Shown here: piece by piece, positions 35,601 through 43,943 of the stretch
How the letters are laid out: each line of letters opens with the position of its first letter
How positions within the stretch are numbered: the first letter of the stretch is position 1
Source: [Clostridium] symbiosum
Lineage (GTDB): Bacteria; Bacillota; Clostridia; Lachnospirales; Lachnospiraceae
DNA length: 64,000 bases
Direction: 5' to 3'
Assembly: GCA_021769625.1 (NCBI GenBank)
Contig: JAETSN010000001.1
Coordinates: forward strand, 124,001-188,000
Made by a program: the position numbers and the translations under genes
Notes under the pieces: generated by a model
The model's database searches: none
What the model saw: the letters and a program-made list of their open reading frames with translations, nothing else
Told to the model about the DNA's origin: nothing

Positions 35601-36767
35601 ATGGATTTTTCTTTATCTAAAAAACATGAAATGGCGAGAACTCTTTTCAAAGAATTTGCTGAAAAAGAGGTAAAGCCTTTGGCGCAGGAAGTTGATGAAA
35701 CGGAAGAATTTCCCCGCGCGACAGTCGAGAAAATGGCGAAGGCAGGCTTTATGGGTATTCCGATCCCGAAGGAGTACGGCGGACAGGGCTGCGATAATCT
35801 GACTTATGCGATGTGCGTGGAAGAGCTTTCCAAAGTCTGCGGCACAACAGGTGTTATTGTTTCCGCGCATACTTCCCTCTGCTGTGATCCTATTCTGACC
35901 TACGGTACAGAAGAGCAGAAACAGAAATACCTGCCCGATCTGGCGGCGGGCCGTAAGATCGGTGCATTCGGCCTGACAGAGCCCGGCGCCGGCACAGACG
36001 CGCAGGGACAGCAGACGAAGGCTGTTCTGGAAGGCGACGAGTGGGTGCTCAACGGCTCCAAGATCTTTATCACAAACGGCAAGGAAGCTGACGTGTATGT
36101 CATTATCGCTGTGACAGGCACCGTTGAGAAGCGCGGCAGAAAGCAGAAAGAGATCTCCGCATTTATCGTGGAAAAGGGAACACCGGGATTCAGTTTCGGT
36201 ACAAAGGAAAAGAAGATGGGTATCCGCGGCTCCTCTACATATGAGCTGATCTTCACAGACTGCCGTATCCCGAAAGAGAATATGTTGGGACAGCAGGGCA
36301 AGGGCTTCGGTATTGCCATGCATACACTGGACGGCGGACGTATCGGTATCGCGGCACAGGCGCTCGGCCTCGGCGAGGGCGCACTGGAGAGAACGATCGA
36401 CTATGTGAAAGAAAGAAAGCAGTTCGGACGCGCTATCGCCCAGTTCCAGAATACACAGTTCCAGCTTGCCGATATGGCGACAAAGGCACAGGCAGCACAG
36501 CTTCTTGTCTATAAGGCGGCGAAGACAAAAGACCAGTACGTGAAAGACCACAAGACCGCTTACGGCGTGGAAGCTGCTATGGCGAAACTGTACGCGGCAG
36601 AAATGGCTATGGAAGTTACCACGAAGGCTGTACAGCTTCACGGCGGTTACGGTTACACAAGAGAGTACGATGTGGAGCGTATGATGCGTGATGCAAAGAT
36701 CACCGAGATCTACGAAGGAACATCCGAAGTGCAGAGAATGGTCATCTCCGCGGCACTGCTCAAGTAA
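35601..36767 (+). CDS. bcd: Butyryl-CoA dehydrogenase
   Basis: FAD acyl-CoA dehydrogenase of 388 residues that reduces crotonyl-CoA to butyryl-CoA; with EtfAB it can couple this to ferredoxin reduction in Clostridia. Motifs: FGLTEPGAGTDAQGQQT (FAD/substrate loop), FITNGKEAD, ERKQFGRAI, and the catalytic Glu in ITEIYEGTSEVQR. GGAGG precedes the ATG. It is followed by etfB after 57 bases. Confidence 0.96.
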   Translation: MDFSLSKKHEMARTLFKEFAEKEVKPLAQEVDETEEFPRATVEKMAKAGFMGIPIPKEYGGQGCDNLTYAMCVEELSKVCGTTGVIVSAHTSLCCDPILTYGTEEQKQKYLPDLAAGRKIGAFGLTEPGAGTDAQGQQTKAVLEGDEWVLNGSKIFITNGKEADVYVIIAVTGTVEKRGRKQKEISAFIVEKGTPGFSFGTKEKKMGIRGSSTYELIFTDCRIPKENMLGQQGKGFGIAMHTLDGGRIGIAAQALGLGEGALERTIDYVKERKQFGRAIAQFQNTQFQLADMATKAQAAQLLVYKAAKTKDQYVKDHKTAYGVEAAMAKLYAAEMAMEVTTKAVQLHGGYGYTREYDVERMMRDAKITEIYEGTSEVQRMVISAALLK

Positions 36768-36824
36768 GGCGGTAAGCCGGCTTACGCATTAATAGAATGA
36801 AAATAAAAAAGGAGAGAAATTACA

Positions 36825-37607
36825 ATGAAAGTTGTTGTTTGTGTAAAACAGGTGCCTGATACAAAGGGCGGCGTAAAGTTCAATCCCGATGGTACGCTGG
36901 ACCGTGGCGCAATGCTCGCTATCATGAATCCTGACGACAAGGCAGGTCTGGAAGCAGCTCTTAGATTAAAAGATCAGTATGGAGCGGAAGTTACCGTTGT
37001 GACAATGGGTCTGCCGAAGGCGGAGGAAGTGCTCCGCGAAGCGTTGGCAATGGGTGCCGACAAGGGTATCCTTGTGACGGACAGAGTACTCGGCGGCGCC
37101 GATACATGGGCTACATCCCAGACACTGGCGGGTGCGATCCGCAATCTGGAGTATGATCTGATCATCACAGGCCGTCAGGCGATCGACGGTGATACCGCGC
37201 AGGTTGGCCCTCAGATCTCCGAGCATCTGAATATTCCTGTTATCAGCTATGCGCAGGATATCAAGATCGAAGGCGACAGCGTGATCGTACAGCGTCAGTA
37301 TGACGACAGATATCATGTGTTAAAGGCAAAAATGCCCTGTCTGATCACAGCGCTGGCTGAATTGAATGAGCCTCGTTATATGACACCCGGCGGGATTTTC
37401 GACGCATATGATGCGGAGATCACCGTATGGGGCAGAGCTGATCTGAAAGATGTAGAAGATTCCAACCTTGGTCTGAAAGGTTCCCCGACACAGATCGCAA
37501 GGGCTTCCGACAAGGTGAGAAAGGGCGCCGGCGAGAAAGTAAACTTAGGTGTTGCGGAGTCCGTAGACTACATCGTGGATAAGCTGAAAGTAAAACATGT
37601 TATTTAA
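36825..37607 (+). CDS. etfB: Electron transfer flavoprotein beta subunit
   Basis: Beta subunit of the ETF that passes electrons between NADH, ferredoxin and Bcd. The 260 residues begin MKVVVCVKQVPDTKGGVKF; the family region VLREALAMGADKGILVTD and TGRQAIDGDTAQVGPQ are clear. The clostridial Bcd-linked ETF binds a bifurcating flavin in this subunit. GGAGAG precedes the ATG. A structured gap of 197 bases separates it from etfA. Confidence 0.96.
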   Translation: MKVVVCVKQVPDTKGGVKFNPDGTLDRGAMLAIMNPDDKAGLEAALRLKDQYGAEVTVVTMGLPKAEEVLREALAMGADKGILVTDRVLGGADTWATSQTLAGAIRNLEYDLIITGRQAIDGDTAQVGPQISEHLNIPVISYAQDIKIEGDSVIVQRQYDDRYHVLKAKMPCLITALAELNEPRYMTPGGIFDAYDAEITVWGRADLKDVEDSNLGLKGSPTQIARASDKVRKGAGEKVNLGVAESVDYIVDKLKVKHVI

Positions 37608-37611
37608 ATGA

Positions 37612-37770
37612 GCAGTGCCAAAATCATAAGATGACAAAACTGGCTGCTTGCAGACAGGATTGGCAGATTTGGCGGGCATAAGACTGCTTGCGAAGCGTGC
37701 AGGCGTTGGCTTTGATAGGGCGCATGCCCGTACAATGAGGAAAATCGCAGATTTTCCGAATGAGCACTGC
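37612..37770 (+). promoter_or_regulatory. Structured etfB-etfA gap
   Basis: GCAGTGC (37612-37618) can pair with GCACTGC (37764-37770) to close the region. Inside are CGGGCAT/ATGCCCG (37673-37679 with 37724-37730) and a perfect eight-base hairpin GGAAAATC-GCA-GATTTTCC (37739-37757). I see no gene, terminator T run or promoter. Confidence 0.5.
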
Positions 37771-37804
37771 GGGTGATATTAACTGAATAAATGGAGGTTC
37801 AATC

Positions 37805-38848
37805 ATGAATATTCAAGATTATAAAGGAGTATTTGTCTTTGCCCAGCAGGTGGACAATGTACTCAGCGGAATTGCTTTGGAATTAGTTGGCAAGGGAAAA
37901 GACCTTGCAAAAGATCTGGGCGTGGAAGTGACAGCTGTTCTCGTGGGTTCCGGCGTGGCTCCTCTGGCTGATGAGCTGGCTGAATACGGCGCGGATAAGG
38001 TTATCGTTGTGGATGACCCTGAACTGAAGGAATACAGGACAGAGCCCTATGCACATGCCCTGGCATCTGTCATTAAAGAATATAAGCCGGAAATTTTCCT
38101 GATCGGCGCAACAGCGATCGGCCGTGACCTTGGCCCCCGCGTATCCGCAAGGATCCATACAGGCCTGACGGCAGACTGTACACAGCTTGAGATCGGTGAT
38201 TTCCCGATCAACCCGATTCCGGGCAAAGAGCAGCTTCACAACCAGCTTCTGATGACCCGTCCGGCATTCGGCGGCAACACGATCGCAACGATCGCATGTC
38301 CGGAATTCCGTCCCCAGATGGCGACAGTCCGTCCGGGCGTTATGCAGAAGGCTCCGAGAGAGGCCGGCAGAAAAGCGGAAGTCATCAATTACAATCCCGG
38401 CTTCACACCGGACAACAAGTACGTTGAGATCCTGGAAGTTGTAAAAGCCGTAGCTGATACAGTAGATATCATGGATGCGAAGATCCTTGTCTCCGGCGGC
38501 CGTGGAATGGGAAGCCCCGAGAACTTCAAGATCCTGGAAGATCTGGCGGAAGTGCTGGATGGTACAGTGAGCTGTTCCCGTGCAGTTGTGGATGCAGGCT
38601 GGAAGCCGAAAGATCTGCAGGTAGGCCAGACAGGTAAGACAGTTCGTCCGAACGTATACTTTGCGATCGGTATCTCCGGTGCGATCCAGCATCTGGCAGG
38701 TATGGAAGAGTCCGATATCATCATTGCGATCAACAAGGACGAGACAGCTCCGATCTTTGACGTGGCCGATTACGGCATCGTGGGCGATCTGAACAAGATC
38801 GTTCCGGCTCTGACAGAGAAACTGAAAGAGGCTATTGCGAATAAATAA
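37805..38848 (+). CDS. etfA: Electron transfer flavoprotein alpha subunit
   Basis: Alpha subunit of the ETF, 347 residues. The C-terminal FAD domain shows SGGRGMGSPENFKILEDLA, VGQTGKTVRPNVYFAIGISGAIQHLAGM in pieces, and INKDETAPIFDVADYGIVGDL. The N-terminal domain starts with GVFVFAQQVDN. GGAGG precedes the ATG. It is the last gene of the butyryl-CoA operon and is followed by a terminator 15 bases later. Confidence 0.96.
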   Translation: MNIQDYKGVFVFAQQVDNVLSGIALELVGKGKDLAKDLGVEVTAVLVGSGVAPLADELAEYGADKVIVVDDPELKEYRTEPYAHALASVIKEYKPEIFLIGATAIGRDLGPRVSARIHTGLTADCTQLEIGDFPINPIPGKEQLHNQLLMTRPAFGGNTIATIACPEFRPQMATVRPGVMQKAPREAGRKAEVINYNPGFTPDNKYVEILEVVKAVADTVDIMDAKILVSGGRGMGSPENFKILEDLAEVLDGTVSCSRAVVDAGWKPKDLQVGQTGKTVRPNVYFAIGISGAIQHLAGMEESDIIIAINKDETAPIFDVADYGIVGDLNKIVPALTEKLKEAIANK

Positions 38849-38863
38849 GCTGAGAAAAAATAA

Positions 38864-38900
38864 TTTGGCCGCATTGTGAAAGCGATGCGGCTAAATTTTT
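38864..38900 (+). terminator. Terminator after etfA
   Basis: GCCGCAT (38868-38874) pairs with ATGCGGC (38885-38891), extended by flanking A-T pairs, followed by ATTTTT. Confidence 0.85.
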
Positions 38901-38928
38901 AGGGGAAGTACTATGAGGAGGGGAAGAT

Positions 38929-40518
38929 ATGTTTTGTGAACAGTGTGGTATGAAGTTGGAGGAAGGCACCAGATTTTGCCCCGGCTGCGGATGCAAAGTC
39001 GGCGGTGATGTCACAGAGGCTGCGGAAGCAGTAAGGAATGACGGACCGGACACAGATGGGCAGTATGGCGGACCGAACATGAACGGGCATTACAGCGGGC
39101 CGGACACAGATGGGCAGTATAACGGATCGAACATGAACGGGCATTACAGCGGGCCGGACATGGCCGGACAGTATAATGGACCGGGGGCTCAGGTGAACCC
39201 GGGCGGAAATATTCCGCATTCGGGTCAAAATCCCAAAATGCCGAAAAAGACAATGATCCTGATCGGGGCTGCTGCGGTCATGTTTCTCGTGGTCGGAACG
39301 CTGGCTGTAGTGCTGGCGATGACGTTTTTGGGCGGACCGAGAGTGAAAGTTGCCAGAGCGGTTGCCTCTACGATGAAGGATACGCCGAAACTGGTAAATG
39401 ATCTGAAAGTGGTACCTTCTGTTTTGGCTGCAGACCAATATACGGCAGGGATTGAACTGGAAATTGAGGATGCCAGTGTAAAAGCGGAGTTCAGAAATGC
39501 CAAAAATGATAAACAGGTTTATGTGAATGCGGATATTTATGATTACGGGGACATAGACCTGTTGTATGGGGTACATTCCGGAATATTTAAGGCCTCTCTC
39601 TCGGATCTGAATTATGTCTTTTTCTATGATCCCAAGGCAGATAATGATGGATTTCTCTGTGAACAGATCAGGGAGCAGCAGCTGGATATGATCAATGAGG
39701 TTTTGGAGGATATCACTTCGGACAAGACGAGTGTTGAAACGCTTCGGAAGAATTTTTCGGATGCGCTGACGAAAGAACTGAAAGAAATGGAATTCAGGGA
39801 GGCCAGAACACGCCGTTTTGAGATCGACGGCAAGGACAGAGAGTGTGAGGGATATAAGATCCGGATCGATGAGAAAAACATAATACATGTTTTGGAGTAT
39901 ATGGGAGAGACGACGGAAGAACTTAAGGATATTCTGGACGATCTGTGTTATGAGATCGAGAACGAAGAATTTGAGCTGGATCTTACATTTTATATTTATA
40001 GGAATAAACTTGCGGCGGTCATAGTGTCCGTGGATGATGAGGAGGAAGTTTACATTGCATTTCAGGGCGGAGATTACAGAATGCAGAATATCTCGGTCGG
40101 AGCAGAGTATGACGGAGATGACTATGAGATGTTCACGATAAGCACGCGGAATAATGACAGCAGGGAAATTATCGAGATCGAGGGGGATGGGACTGCGGAA
40201 ATGTCCATCACATATGATACGAAATCCGGCGATATATCCTGTGAGTATGACGACGGATGGTTCAGTTATTATCTGTCAGGCGTATATAAGCATTCCGGTT
40301 CGGAGGCGTCATTTGCGCTGCAGGAGCTGGAATATGACGGTGATTCTCTGATGGATGATGTTAGTTTATCTGTATTTGTGAAGAAAAAAGCGAATATTGA
40401 GAAATATGAGGGGGAAGAGTTTGATCTCGGCAGTGCGGATGAAGAGGATTTTGAAGATCTTGTATATGAACTGGAAGATTATGCCGAGCTGTTTGACGGG
40501 ATGCGCTATTTATGGTAA
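38929..40518 (+). CDS. Zinc-ribbon membrane protein with repeats and an extracytoplasmic domain
   Basis: Protein of 529 residues. It begins with a zinc ribbon (CEQCGMKL, then CPGCGCK), followed by five 9-residue repeats rich in Gly, Asp/Asn, Tyr and His (residues 39-83), one membrane helix (about 105-130), and a large acidic beta-rich extracytoplasmic part. I do not recognise a family for that part. The ribbon is predicted to face the cytoplasm. AGGAGGGG precedes the ATG. It stands first in a same-strand run with an ABC ATPase, another anchored protein and two ABC-2 permeases, and may be a regulator or accessory of that exporter. Confidence 0.7.
   Translation: MFCEQCGMKLEEGTRFCPGCGCKVGGDVTEAAEAVRNDGPDTDGQYGGPNMNGHYSGPDTDGQYNGSNMNGHYSGPDMAGQYNGPGAQVNPGGNIPHSGQNPKMPKKTMILIGAAAVMFLVVGTLAVVLAMTFLGGPRVKVARAVASTMKDTPKLVNDLKVVPSVLAADQYTAGIELEIEDASVKAEFRNAKNDKQVYVNADIYDYGDIDLLYGVHSGIFKASLSDLNYVFFYDPKADNDGFLCEQIREQQLDMINEVLEDITSDKTSVETLRKNFSDALTKELKEMEFREARTRRFEIDGKDRECEGYKIRIDEKNIIHVLEYMGETTEELKDILDDLCYEIENEEFELDLTFYIYRNKLAAVIVSVDDEEEVYIAFQGGDYRMQNISVGAEYDGDDYEMFTISTRNNDSREIIEIEGDGTAEMSITYDTKSGDISCEYDDGWFSYYLSGVYKHSGSEASFALQELEYDGDSLMDDVSLSVFVKKKANIEKYEGEEFDLGSADEEDFEDLVYELEDYAELFDGMRYLW
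39043..39177 (+). repeat. In-frame 27-bp tandem repeat, five units
   Basis: Five units of 27 bases encode GPDTDGQYG, GPNMNGHYS, GPDTDGQYN, GSNMNGHYS and GPDMAGQYN. Units 1-2 and 3-4 are near-identical as pairs, giving a 54-base higher-order repeat. Copy number could vary without breaking the frame. Confidence 0.85.
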
Positions 40519-40617
40519 TGCACTGTGGCGGCAATTGCCAAATAGATGCGCGGGCATATATATCCGGCTCATTGCCTGCGAAAAAATATTCAGATATGTG
40601 ATATCCGGGAGAAGAAA

Positions 40618-41259
40618 ATGGGTGAGATTATTTATCGGGCGGTGGACATAACTGCAGGGTATGGGAAGAAAATAGTGTTAAAAAACCTATCGCTTGATCT
40701 GGAAGCGGGGAGCTGTACGTTTATTATAGGGACAAACGGCTGCGGAAAATCTACCCTGTTTTCAGTGATGGCGGGGATAAAAAGAGCAAAGAGCGGGAAG
40801 CTTCTGATAAAAGGGAAGGAGAGCAGTGGAGGGAAACTGCAAAAGCTGATCGGATATGTGCCGCAGGACAGTCCGTTATTTCCAGAGCTCACGGTAAAAG
40901 ACAATCTGCTTTTATGGTATGGGGGAAAAGAAGCTCTGCAGAAAGAATCGGAAAGCGGAATGATAGAGAAACTCGGGCTATCGGAACTGCTGAAAAAGAG
41001 AGTCGATACGCTGTCAGGCGGGCAGCAGAGAAGGGTATGCATTGCCTGTGCTATGGCTGGAGATCCCCGTATTTTGATCATGGATGAGCCGGGCGCCGCA
41101 TTGGATCTGGAGTGCAAGGAAATTCTGAATGTCTGCCTCAAGAAGTACCGGGCAGCGGGAGGAACGATACTGATGTCTTCCCATGAGAAGGCGGATTGGG
41201 AGATGGGAGATGCAGTATATTTGCTGAGCGGCGGAAAATTACAGGAAAAGATATCTTAA
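40618..41259 (+). CDS. ABC exporter ATPase
   Basis: Single-domain ABC ATPase of 213 residues with Walker A GTNGCGKST, Q-loop YVPQDSPLFP, signature LSGGQQRR, Walker B ILIMDEPGAALD and switch His SSHEKAD. The signature and short size suit an ABC-2 type exporter, matching the two permease-like genes downstream. ATG 40618 has GGGAGAAG upstream; the longer frame from 40546 adds residues unlike any ATPase. The cargo is unknown. Confidence 0.88.
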   Translation: MGEIIYRAVDITAGYGKKIVLKNLSLDLEAGSCTFIIGTNGCGKSTLFSVMAGIKRAKSGKLLIKGKESSGGKLQKLIGYVPQDSPLFPELTVKDNLLLWYGGKEALQKESESGMIEKLGLSELLKKRVDTLSGGQQRRVCIACAMAGDPRILIMDEPGAALDLECKEILNVCLKKYRAAGGTILMSSHEKADWEMGDAVYLLSGGKLQEKIS

Positions 41260-41282
41260 TTGCACTTACGGAGGAATGTTGT

Positions 41283-42695
41283 TTGGAAAATAGCAGGAAA
41301 AAAAGAAATTATATGATTGCAGTATGCGCTTTGGCCGGGATCTTTCTGATCGGGGCGGCTGTCGCTGCGGCGGTAGTCCTGCAGAAGAAAAATCCTCTCG
41401 CAAAGGGGCTGGCAGAGCTTGCGGAGGAAGTGACAGCGCTGGAAGCGGAAATGGGAGAGGGCTTCTGGACGGATGCCGTCAATCAGATCGGGAGCGGAGA
41501 TGTACGGGTGGAATATTCCTTTGATGTCAGCGGGATTTCCGGGCTGCAGAATATGACGGTCGGGCTGGACGGAGAGATAAAGCGGGATATGGGACAGCAG
41601 CTTTTCGGGGCGGATGTCCGGGTGAGTGCAGCGAATGTAAAGCTTGCGGATATTTCCTTTTTCGGAACAACGGATCTTTTATATCTGCAGATGCCAACCC
41701 TCTGGGAGGGAAGTGTGGTGTTGGAGACGGAGGATGTGAACGGGCAGTGGAATGATTCCTCGCTCAGAGGACAGCTTCGGCAATTGACCGGAGAGGATAT
41801 TGCGATCGAACAAAAGACAGATGTGAGATTGTTTGAACGCTTTTCGCTGCCGGACTTTTCCGCTGCCGGTTTTTTGGAAGAGAACGCCGAAGCATTGAAA
41901 GCCCTGTATGAAAATATGGAAGTGATAGAGGCGGAGAAAGCGCAGAAAGATGAAAGGTTTACAGCAGAGCAGCTGGAGGACCTGAACGGTTATGTGCTGG
42001 AAGACAAGGACGGAACGGAGATAGAGACGGTCTGTTATGTGGCCATTTTGCCGGAACAGGAACTGGGAGAAATTTTTCCGGATGTGGTGAGTGATATCAG
42101 GCTGGGCATCTATCTGGACGAGGAGGAGAGAATTGTCAGGATCTGCACATTACCGGGAGAGATACTCACATCAGATGCAGGAAAAGGGGAGTTTGCCCTG
42201 AATCTGACGGGATCTGAGGCAACTGTAGATGTTCTGGAGCTGACAGCTTTTGGCACGGCGGATGCAGCGATGCTGTCTGCCGGTCTGACCGGGGAGATAG
42301 AAACCGAATGTGATCTTACAGTAGAAAAGGCCGGGGAGGAGAAGGGCTCATACGATATAGAGGGGAGCTGCAGGTTCCGGCATAATACAAATATGACAAA
42401 TGCGATAAATACGGCGGAAATCCTGCTGGAAGGAAATCTGCGGGGGGAACAGGCCGGTACAGACAAAAAACTTTCCGTGACCGTAGAGAGAATGACCGTA
42501 AAGACGCAGGATGAAACGGTCTGCAGGCTGAGCGGCCGGGCGGCATTTGAACCGCTGGCAGAAGATATTGCGATACCTGCAGAAAAAGAATACCGCATTG
42601 GCAAAATGAACGAACTGGAGACGATATTGTTTTTGACGGAATGCACGGGCAATCTATATAAAAATTACAGCGGATATATAAAACTGCTGCAATGA
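41283..42695 (+). CDS. Membrane-anchored extracytoplasmic protein of unknown function
   Basis: Protein of 470 residues starting at TTG 41283, eight bases after GGAGG; an ATG at 41276 is out of frame. It has a basic start, one membrane helix (about 10-33) and an acidic beta-rich exterior domain with alternating strands (SGISGLQNMTVGLDGEI, LTGEIETECDLTVEKAG and similar). The layout resembles the exterior part of the protein at 38929, and both may be subunits attached to the ABC-2 exporter. It lies 23 bases after the ATPase stop. I cannot name a family. Confidence 0.65.
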   Translation: MENSRKKRNYMIAVCALAGIFLIGAAVAAAVVLQKKNPLAKGLAELAEEVTALEAEMGEGFWTDAVNQIGSGDVRVEYSFDVSGISGLQNMTVGLDGEIKRDMGQQLFGADVRVSAANVKLADISFFGTTDLLYLQMPTLWEGSVVLETEDVNGQWNDSSLRGQLRQLTGEDIAIEQKTDVRLFERFSLPDFSAAGFLEENAEALKALYENMEVIEAEKAQKDERFTAEQLEDLNGYVLEDKDGTEIETVCYVAILPEQELGEIFPDVVSDIRLGIYLDEEERIVRICTLPGEILTSDAGKGEFALNLTGSEATVDVLELTAFGTADAAMLSAGLTGEIETECDLTVEKAGEEKGSYDIEGSCRFRHNTNMTNAINTAEILLEGNLRGEQAGTDKKLSVTVERMTVKTQDETVCRLSGRAAFEPLAEDIAIPAEKEYRIGKMNELETILFLTECTGNLYKNYSGYIKLLQ

Positions 42696-42722
42696 CGAAA
42701 AATCCGGGCAGGAGAGGAGAGT

Positions 42723-43943
42723 ATGGGGCAGTACATTAAAATAGAAACAAAGCGTCTTTTGCATACATTGCCCGGCTTTCTGTCATCCCTCCTGAGTACG
42801 GTGCTGCTGGCATTACTGATCCTGTTTCTGGCAGGGGATTTCCTGCCGGAAGCGCTGGAGGTGAAACCGTTTCGGATCGGGCTGTGCGTGGAAGGCAGCG
42901 ATATGATGTCGGACTATGTGAAAAACTATGTGCAGCAGATGGAAAGCACGGAAGATCTGGTAGAATTTCAGGAGATGGAGAGAGAGGAAATCGAAAAAGC
43001 GCTGCAGGAGGGGGAGCTGACAGCCTGCATTCTTATCCCGGAGAGAACGGCGCAGTCTATCATGGACGGGACCAATATTCCGATTCAGGTATTTATGGGA
43101 GCAGGAGTTGACAACGCGGAGCGTTACCTGCAAAAGAGGCTGCTAACGCTTTTGACGGAGTGCGGGGCGGTGATGATCGATGTGCCGCAGGCGGAGACAC
43201 TGCTTTTATATGAAATACAGGTGGAGGATCCGCAGGAGCTTGGCATGACTTTGGACCTGTTTCATTTCGGACTGGTGATGGACCGTGAGAACTGGTTTGA
43301 AAAGGAGATGCTAAACGCTTTCGGAAGCGCCGGCCTGAAGGAGTATTATCTGGCGGTGGGCTTGAGTCTGGTGCTTCTTTTCTGGGGACTGGGATGCGGA
43401 AGTTTTTTCAGGGAGCAGGGGAATCTGCCGCTCTTGCTGGAGCGGCGGGGGATCCCGCTGTTTTTTCAGCAGGGAGTAAAGCAGGCGCTGTTTATCGGGT
43501 TGTATGTGGCACCGGTTTTGCTGCTGGCTGGAGCGGCAAATGTGGGCGGAGGAAGAATACCTGCATTGCTTTCCACGGCGGATATGGGAAAAATGATGGT
43601 TTTACTGCTGCTCTGCAGCGCTATGCTGGCTTTGCAGTGCAGTTTTTTCTTTCAGCTCGCACCGACCGCTGCGGGCGGCATTGTATGTAACAGCATATGG
43701 GCGCTTGCGGGATTTTTTGGGGCAGGCGGCGTATTGCCCTCGGTGTTTCTGCCAAAGACCGTGACAGGTATATGCGGCAGTCTTCCGGTGGGGATTTGTA
43801 TGGAATTGCTTTTGCGAATGGTGACAGGAAAAGGAAATACGGGCGGAAAAACGACGGGAATTATTTTGTTGTGGTGCCTGCTTTTCGGCCTGGGCGGCCA
43901 GCTTGTTTTTTATCGGAAACAGTGGAGTAAAAAAAGAAAATGA
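42723..43943 (+). CDS. ABC-2 type exporter permease (first)
   Basis: Membrane protein of 406 residues with the ABC-2 layout: one N-terminal helix (about 17-40), an extracytoplasmic domain (about 45-200) rich in Glu, then a bundle of about six helices to the C-terminus ending in basic QWSKKRK. ATG follows GGAGAGGAGAG. Its stop overlaps the next ATG (ATGA), so the two permeases are coupled and probably form a heterodimer with two copies of the ATPase at 40618. Confidence 0.8.
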   Translation: MGQYIKIETKRLLHTLPGFLSSLLSTVLLALLILFLAGDFLPEALEVKPFRIGLCVEGSDMMSDYVKNYVQQMESTEDLVEFQEMEREEIEKALQEGELTACILIPERTAQSIMDGTNIPIQVFMGAGVDNAERYLQKRLLTLLTECGAVMIDVPQAETLLLYEIQVEDPQELGMTLDLFHFGLVMDRENWFEKEMLNAFGSAGLKEYYLAVGLSLVLLFWGLGCGSFFREQGNLPLLLERRGIPLFFQQGVKQALFIGLYVAPVLLLAGAANVGGGRIPALLSTADMGKMMVLLLLCSAMLALQCSFFFQLAPTAAGGIVCNSIWALAGFFGAGGVLPSVFLPKTVTGICGSLPVGICMELLLRMVTGKGNTGGKTTGIILLWCLLFGLGGQLVFYRKQWSKKRK

